Below are positions 17,461-25,702 of a DNA stretch of 64,000 nucleotides, in pieces. The notes under the pieces were generated by a model that saw only the letters and a list, made by a program, of their open reading frames with translations, was not told the origin of the DNA and did no database searches. A program made the translations under genes and the position numbers. This DNA comes from Arthrobacter ramosus (GTDB lineage Bacteria > Actinomycetota > Actinomycetes > Actinomycetales > Micrococcaceae), in contig NZ_BAAAWN010000001.1 of assembly GCF_039535095.1 (NCBI RefSeq), forward strand, positions 496,001 through 560,000, read 5' to 3'. Numbering within the stretch: the first letter of the stretch is position 1; each line of letters starts with the position of its first letter.

Positions 17461-18416
17461 TGGTCACGTTTTTCGCCAAGCGGTTGGGCTGGTCAGTCTT
17501 CACGGTGCTGCTGGCCACAGTACTGGTTTTCAGCGCCATCCAGTCGCTGCCTGGAGACGCGGCCACCCAGCTGCTGGGCCAGAACGCCACGCCGTCGGCC
17601 GTGGCCACCCTGCGGCAACAACTCGGGCTGGATGAGTCGCCCGTCTCGCGTTTCTTCACTTGGCTTGGCAAGGCCTTGCACGGCGACTTCGGCAACTCCC
17701 TCGTCGGCGGCGGTAGCGTCGCGGGGGAAGTGGGCTCCGCCTTGGTGAACACCTCCCTTCTGGCCGGCATTACCATCGTGATCGGCATCCTGCTATCCCT
17801 CGTGCTCGGCCTCGTTGCCGGCCTGACCCGCGACCGGTGGCCGGACATCTCGATTTCCACGCTGGCGCTCGTGGGAATGAGCGTTCCGGAGTTTGTGGTC
17901 GCCACCGTGCTGGTGCTCCTTTTCTCCATCTACATCCCGATTTTCCCGGCAGTGGTGATCGCGGGGCAGAATGCCTCCTTCGCGGATCTTCTACCCTCTG
18001 TCTGGCTACCTGCCGGGGCGCTGATCTGTGTTCTTGCGGCCTACATCATCCGGATGATGCGCACCTCGGTGATCGATGTGATGGACAGCGAGTTTGTCCG
18101 CACGGCCATCCTGAAGGGCAACTCGACTTCCCGGGTGGTCTTCAAACACCTGCTGCCCAGCGCCATGTTGCCCACCTTGAACGTGATCGCCATGAACATA
18201 GCTTGGCTGATCGGCGGTGTGGTGGTTGTGGAAAGCATTTTCAACTATCCGGGAATCGGCACCCTGATGATCAGATCTGTCCAGACGCGTGACCTTCCCA
18301 CCATCTTGCTGATCACGGTGATGAGCGCGTTGACATATGTGGTGTGCAACCTGCTGGCGGACTTTGCAGCTTTCCTGCTGAATCCACGGCTGCGATACCC
18401 GAGGAGCAGCAAATGA
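17460..18416 (+). CDS. Oligopeptide ABC transporter permease, DppB type
   Basis: This 318-residue membrane protein has the DppB/OppB N-terminus (FFAKRLGWSVFTVLLATVLV), the periplasmic region with 'LGLDESPVSRFFTWLGKAL', and the C-terminal coupling loop 'RTAILKGNSTSRVVFKHLLP'. Its ATG shares the final A of the preceding stop (TAATG). It pairs with the next permease. Confidence 0.93.
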   Translation: MVTFFAKRLGWSVFTVLLATVLVFSAIQSLPGDAATQLLGQNATPSAVATLRQQLGLDESPVSRFFTWLGKALHGDFGNSLVGGGSVAGEVGSALVNTSLLAGITIVIGILLSLVLGLVAGLTRDRWPDISISTLALVGMSVPEFVVATVLVLLFSIYIPIFPAVVIAGQNASFADLLPSVWLPAGALICVLAAYIIRMMRTSVIDVMDSEFVRTAILKGNSTSRVVFKHLLPSAMLPTLNVIAMNIAWLIGGVVVVESIFNYPGIGTLMIRSVQTRDLPTILLITVMSALTYVVCNLLADFAAFLLNPRLRYPRSSK

Positions 18417-18446
18417 CACGGTGTAGCAAATGACACGGAGCAGCAA

Positions 18447-19352
18447 ATGAGCGCAATGACGACGACGGCCCGGGCACCCAAGGTCCCGGCCCCCAAGGGC
18501 TCGAGCAGCCTTGGACGCGCGGTCCGGTCCATCCTGAAGTCCCGGGCGGCCACTTTCGGGTTCGCCCTGGTGATAGTGAATATCGTGGTGGCGGTCCTCG
18601 CCCCGGTGCTGACTTCCTATGATCCGATCGCCACGGATGCCATGAGCGCACTGCAAGAGAGCTCGGCGGCTCACTTATTAGGCACCGATGCTCTAGGCCG
18701 GGATACCTTGACGCGAACCCTATTTGGCGGCCAGTACGCATTGGCTATCAGTTTCACAGCCACTGGGCTCACGGTTTTGCTGGGATCCGTCATCGCGGGC
18801 ATCGCAGCGTACCGTGGCGGCATTGTGGACGACATCATCACCAGGGTGTTGGATTCGGTTCTGGCGGTACCGGCAATCCTGTCCATGTTGGTGGTTGTGA
18901 CCATCTTCGGTACCGGTCCTTGGGTCATCATTTTGGCCGTTGTGGTGGTTTACACGGGCGGGGTGACCCGTATTGTCCGGGCCGCAGCAATGGACGTGAT
19001 GCCCAAGGACTTCATCACCGCAGCGAAGGCTAGGGGCGAGGGGATGTTCTCCATCCTCTTCCGGGAAGTCTTCCCCAATGTCCTGGACATCATCCTGGTG
19101 GAATTCGCCATGCGGGCCTCCTGGGTGGTGCTGCTTATCAGTTCGCTGTCCTTCCTGGGCTTCGGAGCCAGCCCACCGACGCCGGACTGGGGCCTCATGG
19201 TGGCCGAGAACCGGAACCTCATGGCTGTTGTGCCAATGGCCACGTTGTCGCCCATCGCGGCGCTGGCGACCTTGATTGTCGGACTCAACCTTGCGGCCGA
19301 TGGGCTTGCGAAGAGCTTCGGCATTGACCGAATGAAGGAGGTGCTGGGCTAG
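18447..19352 (+). CDS. Oligopeptide ABC transporter permease, DppC type
   Basis: This 301-residue membrane protein has the DppC/OppC pattern: N-terminal segment, 'LLGTDALGRDTLTRTLFGG' (about residues 74-92), and the coupling loop 'ITAAKARGEGMFSILFREVF'. It starts 30 bp after the DppB stop, in a short tandem duplication (AGCAAATGACACGG repeated), so two upstream ATGs exist that run directly into stops. Confidence 0.93.
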   Translation: MSAMTTTARAPKVPAPKGSSSLGRAVRSILKSRAATFGFALVIVNIVVAVLAPVLTSYDPIATDAMSALQESSAAHLLGTDALGRDTLTRTLFGGQYALAISFTATGLTVLLGSVIAGIAAYRGGIVDDIITRVLDSVLAVPAILSMLVVVTIFGTGPWVIILAVVVVYTGGVTRIVRAAAMDVMPKDFITAAKARGEGMFSILFREVFPNVLDIILVEFAMRASWVVLLISSLSFLGFGASPPTPDWGLMVAENRNLMAVVPMATLSPIAALATLIVGLNLAADGLAKSFGIDRMKEVLG

Positions 19353-21280
19353 TGACAATAGATGCAGCCGACACCACATATGAAGCAACCGTGCTGAACA
19401 GAACGGACATTGTCCGGATCCAGAACCTCAGCGTTTCCTACCTCTCGGGAAACCGCCAGGTGGACGTCCTCAAGGACGTGACGCTGCAGTTGCGGCGCGG
19501 CCACGTCCTAGGCCTGGTGGGGGAGTCGGGTTCCGGGAAATCCACGCTGGCCAGTGCCCTGCTGGGTTCCCTGCGGAGCACGTCTTTCGTGTCCAACGGG
19601 TCCGTGCACGTGGCGGGCCAGGACGTCTTCGCACTCGCCCCGCGGGAGTTGCGCCGCCTTCGCATGGCTGAGGTTGCGATGGTCCCGCAGAATGCCGGAA
19701 ACGCGCTGACTCCTACCATGAAGATCGGAGAGCAGATCGCCGAAGTCCTTCACCACCTCAAGGGAAACAAGGCCGCCCAGCGCGCCCGGGCCGAGGAATT
19801 GCTCCGATTGGTCAGGCTTCCCAACCCGGGGCCAGCGCTGGACAGGTACCCGCACCAGTTTTCCGGCGGGCAACAACAGCGCATCGGGATTGCCATGGCG
19901 CTCGCCGCCAATCCGTCCCTTCTGGTCCTTGACGAACCGACTACCGGGCTGGACGTGGTCACGCAGGCCGCCATCCTTGACCTTCTCACGGAGCTGCAGC
20001 AGACGCTGGGCATGTCCATGGTGATGGTCAGCCATGACTTGGGCGTCATTGACAAGATGTGCACGGACATCGCCCTGCTTCGCAAAGGTGCGGTTGTGGA
20101 ATCCGGCTTGACTCGAAGCGTCCTTGCACAGCCGCAACATGCATACACGCGCGGCCTCATCGACAGCGTGCCGCGCATCGACACCCCCGGTATCCCTCCT
20201 GGAATGGACCAGTCAGTCATCGACGCCGGGACCGTGCGGGAAGGCGCCGTGGAGTTGTATATCCGGACTCCGCCCCGGGAGCCCAAGCCCGTGCTGAGCG
20301 TCCGGGAACTGACAATCGACTACCGCAAGAAGCCAGTTCCCGGCACGGGTCCCACGGTGCAGGATGTCAGCTTTGAGGTTAACGCCGGCGAGATTGTGGC
20401 GCTCGTGGGCGAATCCGGTTCCGGAAAGTCCACCATCGCCAACGCTATTGCGGGCTTGCAGAAGAGCGAAGGGGGACAGATGTCCCTCAGCGGGTCCGGT
20501 GACGAGTCTGCAAACCACCTGAGGGGTAGCGGCAATCTGGCCCGGACCGTGTCCAGCCGCCCCAAGAGTCTCCGCCAAGCCGTGCAGTTGATCTTCCAAA
20601 ACGCCGATACTTCGCTGAATCCGAGGCACTCGGTCCGGACGGCAATCGCGCGGCCATTGAAGCTCTTCGGCGTCAAAGGAGCCACCGTGGAGAGAGCACT
20701 GGAAGAGGTGGAACTCCCGGCCAGCTTCGCGCAGCGATTGCCCGGCCAGCTCTCGGGTGGTCAACGCCAGCGAGTTGGCATCGCCCGGGCCATCGCGGCC
20801 GGCCCGTCCCTTGTGCTAGCGGACGAAGTTGTATCAGCGCTTGACGTCTCGGTGCAATCTTCCATCCTGCGCCTGATGGACACCCTGAGCCGGGACAAGG
20901 ACATCGGCTTCCTTTTCATCACCCATGACCTCGCCGTCGTCCGGTCAGTAGCGGACCGTGTGGTGGTCCTGTACCTCGGACGCATCGTCGAGGACGGCAC
21001 AGTGGAGGAGATCTTCTCTGACACGTCCCATCCATACACCCGGCTCCTGCTGGACTCGGTGATCGAACTCGGCGATGACCATAAGGCCAAAGCGCAAGCA
21101 GTGCGGGACGAAATCCCTGACGCCCCGCCTGAACTGGGGTGCCCCTTTGCCAGCCGGTGTCCGATTGTCCGCGACGTGTGCCGCACGGTGGTCCCGCCCA
21201 CCATCCAGGTTTCGGAAACGCACCGCATCAAGTGCCACGCGGACGTGGCGGAACCCCGTCCGAGCATCCCTGCCCTCTAA
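19352..21280 (+). CDS. Fused oligopeptide ABC transporter ATPase, DppD-DppF type
   Basis: This 642-residue protein contains two complete ATPase domains, usually separate DppD and DppF. The first has Walker A GESGSGKST (near residue 57), signature FSGGQQQRIGIAMAL and Walker B LLVLDEPTTGLD. The second has GESGSGKST (about 353), LSGGQRQRVGIARAI and 'LVLADEVVSALD'. The C-terminal oligopeptide-transporter tail contains 'GCPFASRCP' and later Cys residues. GTG start overlaps the preceding TAG by one base. Confidence 0.94.
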   Translation: MTIDAADTTYEATVLNRTDIVRIQNLSVSYLSGNRQVDVLKDVTLQLRRGHVLGLVGESGSGKSTLASALLGSLRSTSFVSNGSVHVAGQDVFALAPRELRRLRMAEVAMVPQNAGNALTPTMKIGEQIAEVLHHLKGNKAAQRARAEELLRLVRLPNPGPALDRYPHQFSGGQQQRIGIAMALAANPSLLVLDEPTTGLDVVTQAAILDLLTELQQTLGMSMVMVSHDLGVIDKMCTDIALLRKGAVVESGLTRSVLAQPQHAYTRGLIDSVPRIDTPGIPPGMDQSVIDAGTVREGAVELYIRTPPREPKPVLSVRELTIDYRKKPVPGTGPTVQDVSFEVNAGEIVALVGESGSGKSTIANAIAGLQKSEGGQMSLSGSGDESANHLRGSGNLARTVSSRPKSLRQAVQLIFQNADTSLNPRHSVRTAIARPLKLFGVKGATVERALEEVELPASFAQRLPGQLSGGQRQRVGIARAIAAGPSLVLADEVVSALDVSVQSSILRLMDTLSRDKDIGFLFITHDLAVVRSVADRVVVLYLGRIVEDGTVEEIFSDTSHPYTRLLLDSVIELGDDHKAKAQAVRDEIPDAPPELGCPFASRCPIVRDVCRTVVPPTIQVSETHRIKCHADVAEPRPSIPAL

Positions 21281-21319
21281 CGCTGCACTCGAAACCCGCT
21301 CCCCAGAAAGGAAATACCC

Positions 21320-23347
21320 GTGAAGATCCGCACGGACTTCCCCCATTCCGTCACCGTCATGGAGCACGTGCTCATTCCGATGAGCGACGGCGTCAAGCTT
21401 GCAGCCACAATCTGGCTTCCCGAAGACTCGGCTTCACGGCCGGTGCCCGCACTGTTGGAGTATCTGCCCTACCGGCGCGGGGACTGGACTGCGCCGCGTG
21501 ACGCGCAGCGCCACCCCTGGTATGCGGGCCATGGCTACGCCTCGGTCCGTGTGGACATCCGCGGCTGCGGAGATTCCGAGGGCGTCATGCTTGACGAGTA
21601 CCACCCGCAGGAACAAGCAGACGGAGTTGAGGTCATCGAGTGGCTGGCCGCCCAGCCCTGGTGTACCGGCAAAGTGGGAATGTTCGGAATTTCCTGGGGC
21701 GGGTTCAATGCCTTGCAGATCGCCGCGGAGCAGCCGGAGGCGCTTAAGGCTATCGTCACTGTCTGCTCCACGGATGATCGCTATGCCGATGACGTGCACT
21801 ACTTTGGTGGCGCGATGCTCGGCATCGACATGACTTCCTGGGCTGGAACCATGCTTGCGTTCCAATGCCGTCCGCCCGCGCCCTGGCGGGTTGGCGACGC
21901 CTGGGAGACCATGTGGAAGGAACGCTTGGAAGCCCTCCAGCCTTTCTCCGAAATCTGGATGGACCACCAGGAACGCGACGACTACTGGCGCCACGGTTCG
22001 GTCTGCGAGGATTACTCTAAGATCACCGCGGCCGTCTTGGCCGTCGGGGGCTGGGCTGATCCCTACCGCAACACTGTTTTTCGGTTGTTGGAGCATCTTG
22101 ACGCCCCCGTGCAAGGGCTGATCGGCCCATGGTCACATCAGTATCCGGACATCGAGCGGACGCCCGGTCCTACCATTGGCTTCTTGCAGGAGACCCTGCG
22201 TTGGTGGGACTACTGGCTCAAAGGCATCGAAACGGATGTCATGGCTGAACCCTCGCTGCGCGCCTATCACCAGGACTCCGTACGGCCGGCCACCCACTAT
22301 CCCGAGCGAGCGGGCACCTGGGTGGGACTGGACGGATGGCCGTCCGCCGACGTCGGGCAGCGGCGCTTCAACCTAGCCTCAGATTTGCGCAGCTTGGCAA
22401 CCGACGCCGCCGGGATGGCCGTCGTCGACACTCCGCAACACAACGGCGTGGACGCCGCCCGGTGGTTCCCCTTCGGGAATCTGTCCGATCTGCCGCCGGA
22501 CCAGCGCGCCGAGGATGGGCGCTCGGTGGCATTCGAGACGCCGGTCCTCGAGGATGACATCAACCTGTTCGGCTATGCCCGGCTGAGGCTGCGGGTCAAC
22601 AGCAGCACGCCCCGGGCCAACGTGATTGCCCGGCTCTGCGACGTTGGGCCGGACGGGTCGTCCACCCTGATCACCCGCGGGGCCATCAACCTGGCAAGGC
22701 GCAATGGGATGGACAAGGCAGAAGAGCTAATTCCGGGTCAATTCGTTGAGGCCGAGATCGAGTTCACTTCCATGTCGTGGCAGGTTCCGGCCGGGCACAG
22801 GCTCCGGCTCGCCCTGGCCACGACGTACTGGCCCTGGATCTGGCCGCATGGCGAACAAGGGTTCGTGACCGTTGACGCCGGGCAGAGCGTACTGACGCTC
22901 GATGACCTCGATCCTGCCGCCATCGGTAAGCGCGATGTCGCCTTCGAGGAGGCGGAGCAAGCCCCGGGCTTGGACATCCGGCCTGGAGCTGTGCTGGCCG
23001 CCCGCCCCGAACGTGAGGTCAGGTACGAGCCGCAATCGGAGTCCTGGACCTTGACTGTGGACCCGAACTACGGCGGCAACCGGATCTACCCAGACGGCCT
23101 GAGCTTTGGTGAAGAAGCCCTAGAACGGTATTCGATATCGGGAAACGATCCCCTGACGGCGCGGGCTGAGTCCATGTGGAACGTCTCACTGCAGCGCGAG
23201 GACTGGGGAGTTAGGATCGAGACCCACGCTACGGTCACTGCCAGCAAGGACCATTATGTACTGCACAACGAAGTCAAGACGTTCAAGGACGAGCAACTAT
23301 TCTTTGAAAAGACTTTTGAGAAGCGCATCAGTCGGACATCGGCCTGA
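21320..23347 (+). CDS. CocE/NonD-family (peptidase S15) alpha/beta hydrolase
   Basis: This 675-residue cytoplasmic hydrolase has the X-Pro dipeptidyl-peptidase/CocE architecture: 'HVLIPMSDGVKLAATIWLP' start, nucleophile elbow GISWGG with Ser near residue 126, and 'GYASVRVDIRGCGDSEG' before it. The C-terminal galactose-binding-like jelly roll includes 'RPEREV'-region strands and 'VPAGHRLRLALATTYWPWIW'. It begins at GTG 40 bp after the ATPase with GAAAGGAA upstream. It probably hydrolyses an imported peptide, ester or amide. Exact specificity is not visible. Confidence 0.9.
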   Translation: MKIRTDFPHSVTVMEHVLIPMSDGVKLAATIWLPEDSASRPVPALLEYLPYRRGDWTAPRDAQRHPWYAGHGYASVRVDIRGCGDSEGVMLDEYHPQEQADGVEVIEWLAAQPWCTGKVGMFGISWGGFNALQIAAEQPEALKAIVTVCSTDDRYADDVHYFGGAMLGIDMTSWAGTMLAFQCRPPAPWRVGDAWETMWKERLEALQPFSEIWMDHQERDDYWRHGSVCEDYSKITAAVLAVGGWADPYRNTVFRLLEHLDAPVQGLIGPWSHQYPDIERTPGPTIGFLQETLRWWDYWLKGIETDVMAEPSLRAYHQDSVRPATHYPERAGTWVGLDGWPSADVGQRRFNLASDLRSLATDAAGMAVVDTPQHNGVDAARWFPFGNLSDLPPDQRAEDGRSVAFETPVLEDDINLFGYARLRLRVNSSTPRANVIARLCDVGPDGSSTLITRGAINLARRNGMDKAEELIPGQFVEAEIEFTSMSWQVPAGHRLRLALATTYWPWIWPHGEQGFVTVDAGQSVLTLDDLDPAAIGKRDVAFEEAEQAPGLDIRPGAVLAARPEREVRYEPQSESWTLTVDPNYGGNRIYPDGLSFGEEALERYSISGNDPLTARAESMWNVSLQREDWGVRIETHATVTASKDHYVLHNEVKTFKDEQLFFEKTFEKRISRTSA

Positions 23348-23371
23348 CCAGGGGAAACGAGGACGAGCCAC

Positions 23372-24022
23372 ATGACAACTACAGCTAAGGACCACGAAGA
23401 GCGGCCCCGCGCCAAGACTGTCGGCGAACGGCAGCGGCATCCCACTGAAGTGCGGCGTCAGCTGGTGGTCGACGCCGCACGGGACCTGATCGCGGACAAG
23501 GGGTTGTTCAATGTCCTCATCCGAGACATTTCAAAAGCCTGCGGAGTCTCACCCGGGACCATCACCTACCATTTCAAGAGTCTCGACGAAGTCCTGATGG
23601 AAGTAGTCAAGGCAGAAACCGCGGACTTCTACGTTCCGCTCCAGGAGAGCGCCAGAGGGTCCGGCGACCCCACAAGGCAACTGCTGTATTTCCTGGAGGG
23701 AATGTTCGGCTCCGACGCGAATTCCCGCCGGCACTGGCTGATCTGGTTCGACTTCTGGTCCGCTGCGGCCAGGGACGAAGCTTACGGACGCTGGATGAGC
23801 GAACACTACGACGGCTGGCGCAGCGCCCTGCGCGAGATTACCGAGCGTGGCGTCAGCGAGGGGTCCTTCGTCTGCGACGATCCCCAAAGCTTCGCCATCG
23901 AAACGGCCGCTATGGTGGATGGGCTGGCCGTCCAATGCTATGCGCGGGGTTCATCCCTGCCCGTGGAAACTTCGCGGAGCCTACTTATAGCGTTCGTGAG
24001 GCGCGAGCTCCAGATCAGGTGA
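23372..24022 (+). CDS. TetR-family transcriptional regulator
   Basis: This 216-residue regulator has an N-terminal helix-turn-helix, 'IRDISKACGVSPGTITYHFK' (about residues 50-69), and a BetI/C-terminal-6-like effector domain with 'HWLIWFDFWSAAARDEAYGR'. It follows the S15 hydrolase by 24 bp at the end of the peptide transporter operon and is probably its regulator. The imperfect palindrome at 15817-15848 is a candidate target. Confidence 0.88.
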   Translation: MTTTAKDHEERPRAKTVGERQRHPTEVRRQLVVDAARDLIADKGLFNVLIRDISKACGVSPGTITYHFKSLDEVLMEVVKAETADFYVPLQESARGSGDPTRQLLYFLEGMFGSDANSRRHWLIWFDFWSAAARDEAYGRWMSEHYDGWRSALREITERGVSEGSFVCDDPQSFAIETAAMVDGLAVQCYARGSSLPVETSRSLLIAFVRRELQIR

Positions 24023-24177
24023 ATGTCGCCCGGAAATAGCCCCGCGGCGACGCCCGCCGCGACCTCTGCAGGGCCGCGCACGCAGGAGTGAAGCGGGACT
24101 TACGCTGACATGCGCGAGAATAGCGGGTACCGCTGGTGTTAAGGTGGGCTGAGCATAAGAGAGATGGGGATCTTGAC

Positions 24178-24993
24178 GTGGGCGCATCGGGCGTGGCGGT
24201 AGTAATCGAGGATGACGATGACATCCGTGAGGTGGTCCATGCCGTTCTCGAGGCGTCGGGCCTGGAGGTTTACGCGGCCGGGAACGGCGTCGATGGCGTG
24301 GATGCGGTCCGCCTTCACAACCCGGACGTGATCACCTTGGACCTTGGCCTGCCCGACATTGATGGGATCGAGGTCACCCGCCGCGTCCGCGAGTTCAGTG
24401 ACGCCTACATCATCATGCTCACCGCCCGCGCGCGTGAAGTGGACACATTACAAGGGCTGGCCGTCGGCGCCGACGACTTCGTCACCAAGCCCTTCCGCCC
24501 CCGCGAGCTCCTGGCCCGGGTTGAGACACTCCTTCGCCGGCCACGCGGCAGCAAGCTTTTGAGCGGTTCGGGAGGGAGCACGACGGCGGAGCTGCCGCCG
24601 GCCCCGGCGCTGAACGCATCAACCGCACCCACACCCGTGCTTCCGGCGGGCGAACCGTCAGGGCTGGAACACAACGGCCTTTTCCTGGACGTGGCCACGC
24701 GGACAACCCGGGTGGGTACCGAAGAGGTGCAATTGACCCGCACCGAGTTCGACCTTCTTCAGGCCCTCATGGAGGCCGGACGCGTTGTCCGAAGCACCAC
24801 TGGGCTTGCCCGGTGGCTCCATGCCAAGGAGTACGAAACCGGAGGCTACGTCAGCGAATCCGAAGAGCGCGCCATCCAGGTACACATAGCCAATCTTCGT
24901 AGGAAGCTCGGCGATTCGGCGCAGTCGCCGCGTTGGGTGGAAACTGTGCGTGGCGTGGGTTACCGCCTAGCCGCAAAGACTTCGGAAAACTGA
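24178..24993 (+). CDS. OmpR/PhoB-family response regulator
   Basis: This 271-residue two-component response regulator has a receiver domain (about 5-120) with acidic DDDD near the N-terminus, phospho-acceptor Asp in 'VITLDLGLPDIDG', Thr in 'IIMLTAR' and Lys in 'FVTKPFRPREL'. A Pro/Ala/Thr-rich linker (about 125-165) leads to a winged-helix domain ending 'HIANLRRKLGDSAQSPRWVE'. The GTG start (VGASGVAVVIEDD) is chosen because the receiver begins at once. It is a close paralogue of the regulator at 46931-47755. A histidine kinase faces it at 25703. Confidence 0.93.
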   Translation: MGASGVAVVIEDDDDIREVVHAVLEASGLEVYAAGNGVDGVDAVRLHNPDVITLDLGLPDIDGIEVTRRVREFSDAYIIMLTARAREVDTLQGLAVGADDFVTKPFRPRELLARVETLLRRPRGSKLLSGSGGSTTAELPPAPALNASTAPTPVLPAGEPSGLEHNGLFLDVATRTTRVGTEEVQLTRTEFDLLQALMEAGRVVRSTTGLARWLHAKEYETGGYVSESEERAIQVHIANLRRKLGDSAQSPRWVETVRGVGYRLAAKTSEN

Positions 24994-25076
24994 AGGCAAT
25001 CTTAAGGGAACCTTTAACGAGGTTCTTTACGCTGGGAATGTCAACTTCGGATTTTCACGGCTCAAAGGAGCACTGC

Positions 25077-25262
25077 ATGAAAAAATTCGCCGCAACACTG
25101 CTCATGACGGGCCTGCTCGCTATTGGCGGATTTGTTACTCCTGCCAATGCCGCCCCGAAGACCACGCACGACACCACCAGCACCACAGTAACGACGGTTA
25201 CAACCGTCCCTGTTGTGACTGACCCGGTCAACTACGCGCAGGTCGGTTGGTGGCCCAACTGA
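25077..25262 (+). CDS. Small secreted Thr/Val-rich peptide
   Basis: A 61-residue product starts MKKFAATLLMTGLLAIGGF with AAAGGAG six bases upstream. A Sec signal peptide ending ANAA (about residue 27) is clear, leaving a mature peptide of about 34 residues: a Thr/Val-rich stretch (TTSTTVTTVTTVPVVTD) and an aromatic end, NYAQVGWWPN. I recognise no family. The gene sits 83 bp after a response regulator gene, behind a promoter region with TTAAG/TTAAC-type repeats (25001-25018), and has its own terminator. It may be an envelope-signalling target or ligand; that is inference. Confidence 0.78.
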   Translation: MKKFAATLLMTGLLAIGGFVTPANAAPKTTHDTTSTTVTTVTTVPVVTDPVNYAQVGWWPN

Positions 25263-25337
25263 CTCGCACTAGATGCCGTTTAGACGCCTCATAACGGCAT
25301 TTACTGCCAGGTACTTGGGTAGACGACAGCAATTCCA

Positions 25338-25378
25338 AACACCGCCCCGGGCTACCGCCAAGGGGCGGTGTTCTTTTT
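25338..25378 (+). terminator. Rho-independent terminator after the small secreted peptide gene
   Basis: AACACCGCCCC (25338-25348) pairs perfectly with GGGGCGGTGTT (25362-25372) around a 13-nt loop and is followed by CTTTTT. It is a classical intrinsic terminator, about 75 bp after the stop codon. Confidence 0.88.
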
Positions 25379-25416
25379 GGCCGCCCACCCCTTGGCTCCC
25401 GGTACCGTTTTCCCCA

Positions 25417-25698
25417 TGTTTGCCGCTGCTGAGCCCCGGAATTGGGCGACTCGCCGTGTCGTAAGCGCTTTCCCGATTCAAAGAAGGGGAAGACGGTACA
25501 AGCCCCCGGCGACGGCCGGCGTGCAACGCAAGGGCCGCCGTCGGGATCCGGAGCAGTTGGGGTGTGCGACGCCGGGACCTGCCCTTCCTGACCTTGTTTG
25601 CCGCTGCTGAGCCCTGGGATGATGCGACTCGCCGTGTCGTAAGCGCTTTCCGAATTCAAAGAAGGGGAAGACGGTACAAGCCCCCGGCGACGGCCGGC
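25417..25698. repeat. Pair of ~104-bp direct repeats in a 440-bp gene-free region
   Basis: Copies at 25417-25520 and 25595-25698 share nearly all bases, including TGTTTGCCGCTGCTGAGCCC at the start, GACTCGCCGTGTCGTAAGCG in the middle and AAGACGGTACAAGCCCCCGG near the end. They are separated by a 74-bp GC-rich spacer. The second copy ends 5 bp before the histidine kinase stop codon. I see no reliable gene here, although a minus-strand frame stays open across both copies. A dispersed intergenic repeat or structured RNA is possible. Confidence 0.8.
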
Positions 25699-25702
25699 CC
25701 CT

